From NCBI RefSeq assembly GCF_008086045.1, contig NZ_VSEY01000036.1, forward strand, positions 1 through 64,000: a stretch of 64,000 nt of DNA, written 5' to 3'. This document shows positions 7,724-15,820 of the stretch, piece by piece. The position numbers and the translations under genes are program-made. The notes under the pieces were generated by a model. It searched no databases, was not told where the DNA came from, and saw only the letters and a program-made list of their open reading frames with translations. Origin of the DNA: Nonomuraea sp. PA05 (GTDB taxonomy: Bacteria; Actinomycetota; Actinomycetes; Streptosporangiales; Streptosporangiaceae). The stretch's first letter is position 1. Each line of letters starts with the position of its first letter.

Positions 7724-8847
7724 GCGATCTCCTCAAGGTCCAGCATCGGTGCGAACGGATCATCGAGCAGGGCCACGGGCCCGTCCTCGGGGGTGGTCAA
7801 ACAGGAGTCCAGCAACGCCCGCAGCCGCTCGCCGTCCAGGTCGGGCCCGGTGAACACGAGATGCTGAACGCGATCACCGACCTCGCAATGCCAGTCCAGG
7901 GAAGCGGCCAGCCGCCGGGCGGGCGAGACGAGGTCCCACGCGGCCTCGGGCAGCGCGGCCAGCCACGGGCCCGCGTCCTCGACGGAGACGATCCCGGCGA
8001 CCGCGTCCCAGGCCAGCAGCCGGCTGGGCCGGGTGGCCAGCCAGAAGCGGCCGCGCGAGCGTACGGACTCGGTGACCAGCTCGTCCACCGCCTCGAAGAG
8101 GCGGCCGGGGTGCAGGGGGCGGCGGCTGTGCCAGACCATGGTGGTGATCTCGTCGGTGCGGGCGTCGCCGGGAAGCTGCGCGGTGGCGGGCTCCACGCGT
8201 TCGGCCAGCTCGGACGTGCACAGCGCCGTCCCGGTGACGGCGGGCATGGCGGTGACGGGATGCACCGGCGTGAACGGGGCCAGGTGCGTGAGCACGGCGG
8301 CCGTCAGCTCCTGGTCCTCCTCGTCGCCGCCGTGCGGCACCAGGCCGGTGCCGTACTCGATCTGCCGGGTGAGCACCTCGGCCAGGAAGCGCTGGTCGCC
8401 GGCCGCGGCGGGTTTGCCGACCTCGATGAGGCGTTCGCCCCTGGTCAGGTCCTCGGGCATGGCGGCGGCGTCCACGGCGGTGAGGACGGCGGTGAGCCGC
8501 AGCAGGTCGTGCGCCTCGGGGCAGTCGACGGCCTCGGCGACGGAGCGGGGCTCGACGGAGTCCCACAGGTCGGCGATCAGCAGTGGCGCGGTGGGTGCGA
8601 GCGCGATGAGCCGGGGGAGCAGGTCCTCGCGCACCGTGCAGGTGACGCAGCCGTGCGCGAGCCGCACCTGCGCGCTCTCCCGCACGCCGCTCGCGTCGCG
8701 GACGGTGCGCGTGATCAGGCCGGTGGTGACCCGCCCGAGGTCGTGGTGGACGGCGAGCGAGCCGGGATGGCCGGCGAGCAGCCGCTCGACAGCGGCCGTG
8801 CGGGCCGCGCCGTGCAGGCCCGCGACGAGGACGACGGGGGTGGGCAC
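7720..8847 (-). CDS. COG0523 (CobW-like) protein, Mrf-like, of the zinc-starvation operon
   Basis: This 375-residue protein has a modified Walker A (GLHGAART, Arg in place of Lys), HGCVTCTVREDLL in place of the usual CxCC loop, a Walker B-like PLLIADLWDSVEP, and a CobW C-terminal domain (WHSRRPLHPGRLFE). In mycobacteria the relative encoded in the same operon (Mrf) recruits the hibernation factor Mpy to C-minus ribosomes; transfer of that role here is inference. GTG 8847 follows GGAGG closely. It runs as an operon into S18 and is divergent from L33-L28-S14-L32 with a shared Zur box. Confidence 0.82.
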   Translation of the reverse strand: MPTPVVLVAGLHGAARTAAVERLLAGHPGSLAVHHDLGRVTTGLITRTVRDASGVRESAQVRLAHGCVTCTVREDLLPRLIALAPTAPLLIADLWDSVEPRSVAEAVDCPEAHDLLRLTAVLTAVDAAAMPEDLTRGERLIEVGKPAAAGDQRFLAEVLTRQIEYGTGLVPHGGDEEDQELTAAVLTHLAPFTPVHPVTAMPAVTGTALCTSELAERVEPATAQLPGDARTDEITTMVWHSRRPLHPGRLFEAVDELVTESVRSRGRFWLATRPSRLLAWDAVAGIVSVEDAGPWLAALPEAAWDLVSPARRLAASLDWHCEVGDRVQHLVFTGPDLDGERLRALLDSCLTTPEDGPVALLDDPFAPMLDLEEIA

Positions 8848-8866
8848 CGGACCTCCAGTTGTCGAA

Positions 8867-8889
8867 ATGAAAATCGTTGTCGTTATCAT
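8867..8889. promoter_or_regulatory. Zur box in the divergent ribosomal-protein promoter
   Basis: ATGAAAATCG...CGTTATCAT forms an inverted repeat with ATGA(A/T)AA half-sites, the Zur pattern. It stands between the leftward COG0523 gene (start 8847) and the rightward L33 gene (start 8921), so one operator can govern both operons. Confidence 0.78.
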
Positions 8890-8920
8890 GGCACAGCTCC
8901 GCAACCCGAAAGGAACCGCT

Positions 8921-9085
8921 GTGGCCAGAAACGAGCTGCGGCCGCTGATCAAGCTCCGCTCGACAGCCGGCACCGGCTACACCTACGTGACCAGGAAGAA
9001 CCGCCGTAACGACCCCGACAGGCTGACGCTGCGCAAGTACGACCCGATCGTGCGCAGGCACGTGACGTTCCGCGAAGAGCGATGA
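8921..9085 (+). CDS. rpmG: 50S ribosomal protein L33, zinc-independent paralogue
   Basis: The 54-residue protein VARNELRPLIKLRS...GYTYVTRKNRRNDPDRL is a clear L33 with no CxxC pairs, so the C-minus form. GTG 8921 has AAAGGA seven bases upstream. An in-frame ATG at 8888 would add 11 residues but overlaps the Zur box and lacks a ribosome site. First gene of the rightward Zur operon. Confidence 0.92.
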   Translation: MARNELRPLIKLRSTAGTGYTYVTRKNRRNDPDRLTLRKYDPIVRRHVTFREER

Positions 9086-9107
9086 CCCGTCCCGACGGAA
9101 GGAAATG

Positions 9108-9344
9108 ATGTCCGCACACTGCCAGCTGACCGGCGCGGCGCCGGTCTTCGGCAACGCCGTCTCCCACTCCCACCGGCGCACCCGCCGCCGCTGGGACCCC
9201 AACATCCAGCGCCGCCGCTACTGGCTGCCGAGCGAGGGCCGGCACGTACGGCTGACGCTCAGCACCAGAGCCATCAAGATCATCGACAGGATCGGCATCG
9301 AGCAGGCCGTGGGGCGCATCCGCGCCAGGGGGGAGAGAGTCTGA
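9108..9344 (+). CDS. rpmB: 50S ribosomal protein L28, zinc-independent paralogue
   Basis: The 78-residue protein has the L28 signature FGNAVSHSHRRTRRRWDPNIQ. The N-terminal MSAHCQLTGA replaces the CxxC of zinc-bound L28, and the extended C-terminus (RIGIEQAVGRIRARG) is typical of the C-minus form. ATG 9108, the second of two tandem ATGs, follows GGAAGGA. Its stop shares one base with the S14 start. Confidence 0.92.
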   Translation: MSAHCQLTGAAPVFGNAVSHSHRRTRRRWDPNIQRRRYWLPSEGRHVRLTLSTRAIKIIDRIGIEQAVGRIRARGERV

Positions 9345-9643
9345 TGGCCAAGAAGAGCAAGATCGCCGCCAACGAGCGACGCAAGGCCGTGGTGCGCCGC
9401 CACGCCGAACGGCGGGCCGAGCTCAAGGAGATCATCCGCACCGGCGGCCCGCAGGAGAGGGCCGACGCCGTGCGGGAGCTGGCCCGCCAGCCCCGCGACG
9501 CCAGCCCCACACGGGTGCGCAACCGCGACTCCATCGACGGACGCCCCCGCGGTCACCTGTCGAAGTTCGGGCTCTCGCGGGTGCGCTTCCGCGAGATGGC
9601 CCACCGGGGCGAGTTGCCCGGCGTGACGAAGGCGAGCTGGTAG
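9344..9643 (+). CDS. rpsN: 30S ribosomal protein S14, zinc-independent paralogue
   Basis: The 99-residue length and the KKSKIAANERRKAVV start and RNRDSIDGRPRGHLSKFGLS core identify the long, cysteine-free S14 used instead of the 61-residue zinc-ribbon S14. The TGATG junction couples it to L28. It belongs to the Zur-controlled operon. Confidence 0.93.
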   Translation: MAKKSKIAANERRKAVVRRHAERRAELKEIIRTGGPQERADAVRELARQPRDASPTRVRNRDSIDGRPRGHLSKFGLSRVRFREMAHRGELPGVTKASW

Positions 9644-9645
9644 CG

Positions 9646-9813
9646 GTGGCCGTGCCCAAGCGGAAGACGTCCCGCTCGAACACGCGGCACCGCCGCAGCC
9701 AGTGGAAGGCCGCCGCGCCCGACCTCGTGCCCATCGTGGTGGACGGGCGGGAGCTGCTGGTGCCGCGGCCGCTCGTCAGGGCGTACCAGCGAGGCCTCAT
9801 CACCCCCCGCTGA
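9646..9813 (+). CDS. rpmF: 50S ribosomal protein L32, zinc-independent paralogue
   Basis: GTG 9646, two bases after the S14 stop, opens VAVPKRKTSRSNTRHRRSQW, the classic L32 start. The 55-residue protein ends RAYQRGLITPR and has no cysteines, so it is the zinc-free form. It closes the four-gene operon and is followed by a strong hairpin. Confidence 0.9.
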   Translation: MAVPKRKTSRSNTRHRRSQWKAAAPDLVPIVVDGRELLVPRPLVRAYQRGLITPR

Positions 9814-9824
9814 CCGCCCCCACC

Positions 9825-9851
9825 GGCCGGCGCCGCACGGCGGCGCCGGCC
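9825..9851 (+). terminator. Hairpin after the L32 gene
   Basis: GGCCGGCGCCG (9825-9835) pairs perfectly with CGGCGCCGGCC (9841-9851) across a five-base loop, 11 bases after the L32 stop. No U-tract follows, which is common in actinomycetes. Confidence 0.7.
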
Positions 9852-10020
9852 TCCGACCTCACGGCCTGAGCGCTGACCTCACGGCCGGGCCTCCGACCTC
9901 ACGGCCTGAGCGCTGACCTCACGGCCGGGCCGCTGACCTTACGGCCTGAGCGCCGACTTCGCTGCCTGAGCGCCGACCCTACGGCCCAAGCACTGGGCCT
10001 CACTGCCCGGCCGCCACCTT
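9841..10020. repeat. Nine 20-bp units running into the VOC gene's 3' end
   Basis: Units of 20 bp such as ACGGCCTGAGCGCTGACCTC begin at 9841, 9861, 9881 and so on, alternating as two types with a 40-bp super-period. The last unit, at 10001, contains the final codons of the leftward VOC gene (stop TCA at 10000-10002). Confidence 0.8.
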
Positions 10021-10455
10021 CAGCCCGGCGATGTCGATCTTCTGCATGCCCATCATGGCCTTCATGACCTGCTGCGCCGTGGCCGGGTCGGGGTGCTGCA
10101 GCAGCTCGTGCATTTGCTTGGGGATGATCTGCCAGGACAGGCCCCACCGGTCCTTCAGCCAGCCGCACTGCGACTCCTCGCCGCCCTCGGTGAGCTTGTC
10201 CCACAGCTCGTCCACCTCCTCCTGCGACTCGCAGTTCACGTACAGCGAGATCGCCTCGTTGAACTTGTACTGCGGACCGCCGTTCAGCGCCAGGAACCGC
10301 TGGCCCGCCGCCTCGAACTCCACCATGAACGCCGGCCCGGTGTCCCCCTGGCGCTGCACCGACACGATGCGGGAGTCGGGGAACAGGGAGGTGTAGAAGG
10401 TGGCGGCCTGCTCGGCCTGGTCGTCGAACCACAGGAACGTGGTGATCTTCTGCAT
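10000..10455 (-). CDS. VOC-family (PhnB-like) protein
   Basis: This 151-residue vicinal-oxygen-chelate protein has the PhnB-type pattern: MQKITTFLWFDDQAEQAATFYTSLFPDSRI, a central FMVEFEAAGQRFLALNGG, and a C-terminal GGEESQCGWLKDRWGLSWQIIP. The group is often labelled 3-demethylubiquinone methyltransferase-like, but catalytic function is unproven. ATG 10455 follows GAGGAGGGA. Its 3' end lies in the 20-bp repeat array. Confidence 0.85.
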   Translation of the reverse strand: MQKITTFLWFDDQAEQAATFYTSLFPDSRIVSVQRQGDTGPAFMVEFEAAGQRFLALNGGPQYKFNEAISLYVNCESQEEVDELWDKLTEGGEESQCGWLKDRWGLSWQIIPKQMHELLQHPDPATAQQVMKAMMGMQKIDIAGLKVAAGQ

Positions 10456-10545
10456 GGCGGGTCCCTCCTCAGGGGTTGTCGTTCGTTCCGCACCAACGCG
10501 TCGTACGGGCGGGGCGCGGATCGACACGATCCAGGAAAGAAATTC

Positions 10546-11469
10546 TCAGCCGAGCACGGCGCCGATCGCCGTCATGATCGGAATGGACAACCCCGTGGTC
10601 AGCAGCACCGCCCCGCGAGCCAGCCGCCTCCCCGTGTCGTAGGTGACGGCGTACACATAAATGTTCTGCGCCGTGGGCAGCGCCGCGAACAACGTCGCCG
10701 CCAGCAGTTGCGTGCCCTCCAGGCCCAGCGCGAAGCGGGCGGTCACGTACGCGAGCGCGGGCTGCGCGAACGCCTTGAGCGTCACCGCCAGCGCGATGTC
10801 CTTGCCCACGCCGTTCTCCTCGGGCGCGGCCGGGGCGCGGCGCGAGCCGTACAGGCTGAGGCCGTACGCCAGCAGCGCCACCGGTACGGCCGCGCCGCCG
10901 AGCAGGTCGATCGGGCGCATGACCGTGACCGGCAGCGAGACGCCGCTGAGCGCGAGTGCCAGGCCGAGCAGTGAGGCGACGGTGAGCGGGTTGCGGAAGG
11001 GCAGCAGGAGTGCCGCGCGCGGGGAGCGGGAGCCCTTGTCGAGGATCAGGAACGAGACCGGGGTCAGGACGAGGAGCTGGAAGAGCAGGATGGGCGCGAC
11101 GAGGGCGGCGTCGCCGAGCACGTACAGCGAGATCGGCACGCCGAGGTTGCCGGCGTTGACGTAGGAGGAGGCGAGCGCGCCGATCGTGGCCTGTCTCGTG
11201 GTGCGCCGCCAGGCGAGCTTGGCCACCAGCACGAACACGAGTTGCGTGACCGCCACCGCGATGATCTCGGTCAGCAGCACCGGAGAGAGCAGCGCGCCCA
11301 GGTCGGCGCGGGACACGGTGGCGAACATCAGCGCCGGGGTCGCCACGAAGAACGCCAGCCGCGACAGCACCAGCTCGTCGCTGGACTTGAGCAGGCCGAT
11401 GACACCGATGACGTAGCCGAGCACGGCGACCGACACCAAGGCGGCGAACGCCGCGACTACCCCCGACAA
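10546..11469 (-). CDS. AEC-family (auxin efflux carrier-type) permease
   Basis: About ten hydrophobic helices fill this ~307-residue protein. Family traits include the RLAFFVATPALMF segment in helix 2, SSYVNAGNLGVPISLYVLGD in the first crossover and LPTAQNIYVYAVTYDTG near the C-terminus, each with the conserved Asn/Pro. AEC members export or import small organic anions; the substrate is unknown. TTG 11469 is chosen because GGGAGGGA sits at the right distance; TTG 11484 is an alternative adding five residues. It is divergent from ctaD. Confidence 0.83.
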   Translation of the reverse strand: MSGVVAAFAALVSVAVLGYVIGVIGLLKSSDELVLSRLAFFVATPALMFATVSRADLGALLSPVLLTEIIAVAVTQLVFVLVAKLAWRRTTRQATIGALASSYVNAGNLGVPISLYVLGDAALVAPILLFQLLVLTPVSFLILDKGSRSPRAALLLPFRNPLTVASLLGLALALSGVSLPVTVMRPIDLLGGAAVPVALLAYGLSLYGSRRAPAAPEENGVGKDIALAVTLKAFAQPALAYVTARFALGLEGTQLLAATLFAALPTAQNIYVYAVTYDTGRRLARGAVLLTTGLSIPIMTAIGAVLG

Positions 11470-11647
11470 CCCATTCCCTCCCAAACTGGACGTTCAGGAG
11501 GGTATCTGAGGTATCCGGGCTGGTCCGAGCCCGGCTCACCGGCTTAGGACAACCGGAAGGGGGTAAGCCCGTCGTAAGGCGCTGACCTGCGGAAACTTCG
11601 TCATGTGCGGGCGCCGAGAGCACCACGGGGCAAATGGGGGGTTCCCG

Positions 11648-13318
11648 GTGACCATTGACGAACCGCGTACTGACGAGCCGTTGACACCGGTGGTGGCGCC
11701 GGTGAGGCCGTCGAGCAAGGGCCGCATCATCGTGCGCTGGCTGTCGAGCACGGACCACAAGGTCATCGGCTACATGTACCTGATCGCCTCGTTCGTGTTC
11801 TTCTCGCTGGGCGGCATCATGGCGCTGCTCATCCGGGCCGAGCTGATCCATCCCGGCATGCAACTGGTGACCAACGAGCAGTACAACCAGCTCTTCACCA
11901 TGCACGGCACGATCATGATGCTGCTGTTCGCCACCCCGCTGTTCGCCGGGTTCGCCAACGTGATCATGCCGCTGCAGATCGGCTCGCCGGACGTGGCCTT
12001 CCCCCGGCTGAACGCGGTGAGCTTCTGGCTGTTCCTGTTCGGCGGCCTCATCGCGGTCAGCGGCTTCCTGAGCCCCTCCGGAGCGGCCAGCTTCGGCTGG
12101 TTCGCCTACACGCCGCTCTCGGACGCGACCTTCTCGCCCGGCGTCGGGGGAGACCTGTGGGTCATGGGGCTGAGCCTGGCCGGCGTCGGCACGATCCTCG
12201 GCGCCGTCAACTTCATCACCACCATCATCTGCATGCGCGCCCCCGGAATGACCATGTTCCGCATGTCCATCTTCACCTGGAACGTGCTGCTGACCAGCAT
12301 GCTCGTGCTGATGGCGTTCCCCGTGCTGGCCGCCGCGCTGCTCGCGCTGGAGGCCGACCGCAAGGTGAACACCCAGTTCTTCCACCCCGAGAACGGCGGG
12401 GCGATGCTCTGGCAGCACCTGTTCTGGTTCTTCGGCCACCCCGAGGTGTACATCATCGCGCTGCCGTTCTTCGGCATCATCACCGAGGTGCTGCCCGTCT
12501 TCAGCCGCAAGCCGATCTTCGGCTACATCGGCCTGGTCGGCGCCACCATCGCCATCGCCGGGCTGTCGATGACCGTCTGGGCGCACCACATGTTCCCCAC
12601 CGGGCAGGTGCTGCTGCCGTTCTTCTCCTTCTTCACCTTCCTCATCGCCGTGCCGACCGGCGTGAAGTTCTTCAACTGGACCGGCACCATGTGGCGGGGC
12701 CATCTCAGCTTCGAGACGCCCATGCTGTTCGCCGTCGGCTTCCTCATCACGTTCCTGCTCGGCGGCCTGACCGGCGTCATCCTCGGCTCGCCGCCGCTGG
12801 ACTTCCACATCACCGACAGCTACTTCGTCGTGGCCCACTTCCACTATGTGGTGTTCGGCACCGTGGTGTTCGCCATGTTCGCCGGGTTCTACTTCTGGTG
12901 GCCCAAGATGACGGGGCGCATGCTGCACGAAGGCATCGGCAAGCTGCACTTCTGGATGCTGTTCATCGGCTTCCACCTCACGTTCCTGGTGCAGCACTGG
13001 CTCGGCGTGGCCGGCATGCCGCGCCGGTACGCCGACTACGGCGCCGGCGACGGCTTCACCGACCTGCACCTGATCTCCTCCATCGGCGCGTTCCTGCTGG
13101 GCGCCTCGACGCTGCCGTTCCTCTACAACGTCTGGTACACCGCGCGCACGGCCAAGCGGGTCGTCGTGGACGACCCCTGGGGGTTCGGCAACTCGCTGGA
13201 GTGGGCCACCTCCTGCCCGCCGCCCCGGCACAACTTCACCAGCATGCCCCGCATCCGCTCCGAACGCCCCGCCTTCGACCTGCACTATCCGCATGTCGGC
13301 GGCCGTGCGGCGGAGTGA
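11648..13318 (+). CDS. ctaD: Cytochrome c oxidase (aa3-type) subunit I
   Basis: The 556-residue protein carries every landmark of heme-copper oxidase subunit I: the heme a ligand in MHGTIMML, FFGHPEVYIIALP with the cross-linked His-Tyr, the paired Cu-B histidines in WAHHMF and the His ligands in VAHFHYVVFG, with 12 membrane helices. GTG 11648 (VTIDEPRTDEP) is preferred over ATG 11603 because the family N-terminus starts near here and GGGGGG precedes it. It stands apart from any ctaC/ctaE operon and may be a second copy. A DUF3040-type gene follows. Confidence 0.95.
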   Translation: MTIDEPRTDEPLTPVVAPVRPSSKGRIIVRWLSSTDHKVIGYMYLIASFVFFSLGGIMALLIRAELIHPGMQLVTNEQYNQLFTMHGTIMMLLFATPLFAGFANVIMPLQIGSPDVAFPRLNAVSFWLFLFGGLIAVSGFLSPSGAASFGWFAYTPLSDATFSPGVGGDLWVMGLSLAGVGTILGAVNFITTIICMRAPGMTMFRMSIFTWNVLLTSMLVLMAFPVLAAALLALEADRKVNTQFFHPENGGAMLWQHLFWFFGHPEVYIIALPFFGIITEVLPVFSRKPIFGYIGLVGATIAIAGLSMTVWAHHMFPTGQVLLPFFSFFTFLIAVPTGVKFFNWTGTMWRGHLSFETPMLFAVGFLITFLLGGLTGVILGSPPLDFHITDSYFVVAHFHYVVFGTVVFAMFAGFYFWWPKMTGRMLHEGIGKLHFWMLFIGFHLTFLVQHWLGVAGMPRRYADYGAGDGFTDLHLISSIGAFLLGASTLPFLYNVWYTARTAKRVVVDDPWGFGNSLEWATSCPPPRHNFTSMPRIRSERPAFDLHYPHVGGRAAE

Positions 13319-13322
13319 GGGC

Positions 13323-13574
13323 GTGGACGGCGTGGACGGGGTGGACGGACTGTCGCCGCGGGAGCGGCTCGTCCTGGCGGAGATCGAGCTCGAGCTGCGG
13401 CACAGCGGGGAACGGCTGGCCAGCCGGCTCAACGAGTTCAACGAACGCGCGGCGGAGGGCGGCCCGCGCCGCTTCGGCGATCACGTCAGCCGCGGCGAGG
13501 TGGCCGTGGTGGCGGCCATGGTGCTGATCCTGACGGGGATACTGACGCTGGTGATCGTCACCTGCGGCAAGTGA
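13323..13574 (+). CDS. Small DUF3040-like membrane protein
   Basis: This ~83-residue protein has the LSPRERLVLAEIELELR helix typical of DUF3040 and one C-terminal membrane helix (VAVVAAMVLILTGILTLVIV). The start region holds three 9-bp GTGGACGGN repeats, giving several candidate GTG starts; 13323 is the first after the ctaD stop, and an ATG at 13293 inside ctaD is the alternative. It is surely co-transcribed with ctaD. Function unknown. Confidence 0.7.
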   Translation: MDGVDGVDGLSPRERLVLAEIELELRHSGERLASRLNEFNERAAEGGPRRFGDHVSRGEVAVVAAMVLILTGILTLVIVTCGK

Positions 13575-13644
13575 CGCCGTCCTCACGTACGACGTGCGGC
13601 AGGCCGTACACTGTTCGGGCCAACCGTGCGGGAGGAGACGAACA

Positions 13645-14358
13645 GTGGCCGACGGTCAGCCGCTGCCCTCGGTGTGGGCGCGCCCCCGGCGCGAGCGCCG
13701 CGAGCAGCCGTCACTCAGCCGCGAGCAGATCGTCGCCGCGGCGCTGCGGCTGCTCGACGAGGACGGCCTCGACGCGCTCAGCATGCGCAAGCTGGGCTCC
13801 GTGCTGAACGCGGGCGCCACCTCCATGTACACCCACGTGACCAACAAGGACGAGCTGATCGAGCTGGTCGTGGACGAGGTGTACGGCGAGGTCGAGGTGC
13901 CGCCGGGAGACTGGCGTGAGGCACTGGCCGGCTGCGCCCGCAGCATGCGCGCCACGCTGCTGCGCCATCCGTGGATCGTGTCCGTGCTCGGCGAGGCGGG
14001 CGTGGCCTACCTGGGGCCGAACGTGTTGCGGCTGTCCGAACGGATGCTCGCCGTGCTGGAGGAGGGCGGGTTCGCCCTGGAGGCGGCCGATCGGGCGGTG
14101 AACACCGTGGTGGCGTACGTGATCGGCGCCGCCACCAGCGAGGCCGCGTGGCTGACGACGCTGGCCCGCAGCGGCAGGAGCGAGCAGGAGTGGGCCGAGG
14201 CGCTGTGGCCCGCCGCCGAGGCCGCCGTCCGCGACCACCCCCGGCTGCGCGGCCTGTACGCCGGGCAGCGCGGGCAGGACCGGGGGCGGACGCGCGCGGA
14301 GGAGTTCGAGGACGGGCTGGCGTGCGTGCTGGACGGCGTGGCGAGCCGGCTCAAGTGA
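13645..14358 (+). CDS. TetR-family regulator with TetR_C-type ligand domain
   Basis: The 237-residue protein has the HTH at about residues 26-70 (REQIVAAALRLLDEDGLDALSMRKLGSVLNAGATSMYTHV) and a helical C-terminal domain of the tetracycline-repressor type (HPWIVSVLGEAGVAYLGPNVLRLSE). GTG 13645 is preceded by GGAGGAG at seven bases. Its likely target is unclear: ctaD/DUF3040 lie upstream on the same strand and a deacetylase gene converges from the right. Confidence 0.88.
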   Translation: MADGQPLPSVWARPRRERREQPSLSREQIVAAALRLLDEDGLDALSMRKLGSVLNAGATSMYTHVTNKDELIELVVDEVYGEVEVPPGDWREALAGCARSMRATLLRHPWIVSVLGEAGVAYLGPNVLRLSERMLAVLEEGGFALEAADRAVNTVVAYVIGAATSEAAWLTTLARSGRSEQEWAEALWPAAEAAVRDHPRLRGLYAGQRGQDRGRTRAEEFEDGLACVLDGVASRLK

Positions 14359-14407
14359 CCCGCAGCGCCTCGAGTCCAGCGACCCCATGACGCCGCCGAC
14401 GACCCGG

Positions 14408-15172
14408 TCACGCCTCCAGTGAGGTGGCCGTGGGCTGAGCGGTGAACGACACCCGCCGGTACCACTCGTTGCCCAGCAGTTGCGCCCGCGCCCGTTCCGG
14501 CAGCGACGTCAGCAGCGTCATCGACGCGCCCCGCTCCACCTCCGACTCGTGCGCGTGCATGGCCGCCCACTTCCGCTCCGCCCACGCCGCCACGTCCAGG
14601 TGGACGGCGATCTCCCCGTCCGGCACGCCGAGCATCGTCTGCCCCGGCTCGGGCGGCGCCCCGAACACCTCCTCCCACCCCGCCACGACCACCGAGCGCG
14701 GAAACGTGGCCAGGTAGACGGCCCGTGGCCGCCACGGATCGCCCGCCCCGGGATAGAGCTGGTCGTATCCGGCCGCCTCGGCCGCCGCCAGCGTGACCCG
14801 GTGGGCGTGCACGTGATCCGGATGGCCGTAACCGCCGTAGCCGTCGTAGGTGAGCACCACGTCCGGCCTGACCTGCCTGATGTGCTCGACCAGCCGTCCC
14901 ACCGACTCCTCCAGCGGCACGTCCACGAAGCGCGGCGCGCCCGGCGCCGAGTCTGGCTTGCCCGCGTCGGCGTACCCGAGCAGCCGCGGCCCGCCCGCGC
15001 CGAGGATCTCCAGCGAGCGCTCCAGCTCCCCGGCGCGGCCGGTGCCCGCCGCCCAGGTGCAGGTCACCACGGCCGTCCTGGCTCCGGCGTCGGCGTACCT
15101 GGCCAGGGTGCCGCCCGTCCAGATCGCCTCGTCGTCGGGGTGCGCGTGCACGCACAGCAGTCCGAGATCCAC
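14408..15172 (-). CDS. PIG-L (LmbE) family zinc deacetylase/amidase
   Basis: The 254-residue protein has the metal-binding AHPDDEA near residue 10 and GHPDHVHAH near residue 120, defining PIG-L deacetylases such as MshB and Mca of mycothiol metabolism. Which substrate this copy uses is not clear. GTG 15172 lacks a Shine-Dalgarno but has TAGCAT as a -10-like hexamer six bases upstream, so the transcript may be leaderless. It is divergent from a NUDIX gene with an inverted repeat between them. Confidence 0.88.
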   Translation of the reverse strand: MDLGLLCVHAHPDDEAIWTGGTLARYADAGARTAVVTCTWAAGTGRAGELERSLEILGAGGPRLLGYADAGKPDSAPGAPRFVDVPLEESVGRLVEHIRQVRPDVVLTYDGYGGYGHPDHVHAHRVTLAAAEAAGYDQLYPGAGDPWRPRAVYLATFPRSVVVAGWEEVFGAPPEPGQTMLGVPDGEIAVHLDVAAWAERKWAAMHAHESEVERGASMTLLTSLPERARAQLLGNEWYRRVSFTAQPTATSLEA

Positions 15173-15197
15173 TCGATCATGCTAGTGGCCTGCCCTA

Positions 15198-15219
15198 TCG
15201 TGGATCGCCCCATCCACGA
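15198..15219. promoter_or_regulatory. Inverted repeat between the divergent deacetylase and NUDIX genes
   Basis: TCGTGGAT (15198-15205) and ATCCACGA (15212-15219) are perfect 8-bp arms with a six-base spacer, in the 57-bp divergent promoter. It looks like a dimeric repressor site; the regulator is unknown. Confidence 0.55.
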
Positions 15220-15229
15220 CAGGAGCCAC

Positions 15230-15724
15230 ATGTCCACGCCCCGGCTGCGCAGGGCGGCGCGCGCCGTCATCCTCGACCAGGACGACCGGGTGCTGCTGTG
15301 CAGGATCGACCTGACCGCCGAGGACGGCCCGGTCGTGTGGGCCATGCCGGGCGGCGGGGTGGAGCCCGGCGAGACGAGCCTGCGGGCGCTGGCCCGCGAG
15401 CTGGAGGAGGAGATCGGGCTGCGCCTGGACGGCGAGCGGCCGCCGCACGTCTGGCACCAGAGCGTGACCGGCCCGTACGCGCCCGGCTACGACGGCGTGG
15501 TCAACGACTACTACCTCCTGCGGCGGCCCGGCTTCGTGCCCCGGGGGGCCATGAGCGACGAGGAGCTGGCGGCCGAGCACATCACCGGGTGGCGGTGGTG
15601 GAGCGTGGCGGAGATCGCCGCGGGCCACGGCGACGACCTCTTCTCGCCCCGCGACCTGGCGGGTGTCCTGGGCGCGCTGCTGGCTGACGGCGTGCCCGCC
15701 GCGCCGATCCGCATGGGGATATGA
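15230..15724 (+). CDS. NUDIX hydrolase
   Basis: The 164-residue protein contains a complete Nudix box, GGGVEPGETSLRALARELEE followed by EIGL, at about residues 45-68. Such enzymes cleave nucleoside diphosphate-linked compounds using Mg ions; the substrate cannot be read from sequence. ATG 15230 follows AGGAG at five bases. It is single-gene and divergent from the PIG-L gene. Confidence 0.9.
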   Translation: MSTPRLRRAARAVILDQDDRVLLCRIDLTAEDGPVVWAMPGGGVEPGETSLRALARELEEEIGLRLDGERPPHVWHQSVTGPYAPGYDGVVNDYYLLRRPGFVPRGAMSDEELAAEHITGWRWWSVAEIAAGHGDDLFSPRDLAGVLGALLADGVPAAPIRMGI

Positions 15725-15755
15725 GCCGCGGCCTCGGACGCGCGGCTCCCGGCGC

Positions 15756-15820
15756 GCGGCCCTTGAACGTGCGGCCGGGGTCCGCGTGGGGTCATGACGT
15801 GCGGCCCTTGAACGTGCGGC
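15756..15820. repeat. 45-bp-spaced copy of the epoxide hydrolase 3' end
   Basis: GCGGCCCTTGAACGTGCGGC occurs at 15756 and again 45 bp later at 15801. The second copy is the coding tail (RRTFKGR) of the leftward epoxide hydrolase; the first lies beyond its stop codon. Confidence 0.75.

Noticed and set aside
10469..13441. 990-codon minus-strand open frame across the ctaD gene
   Set aside because: His/Gln/Asp-rich antisense of ctaD with no family match; only its far end overlaps the real AEC gene in another frame.
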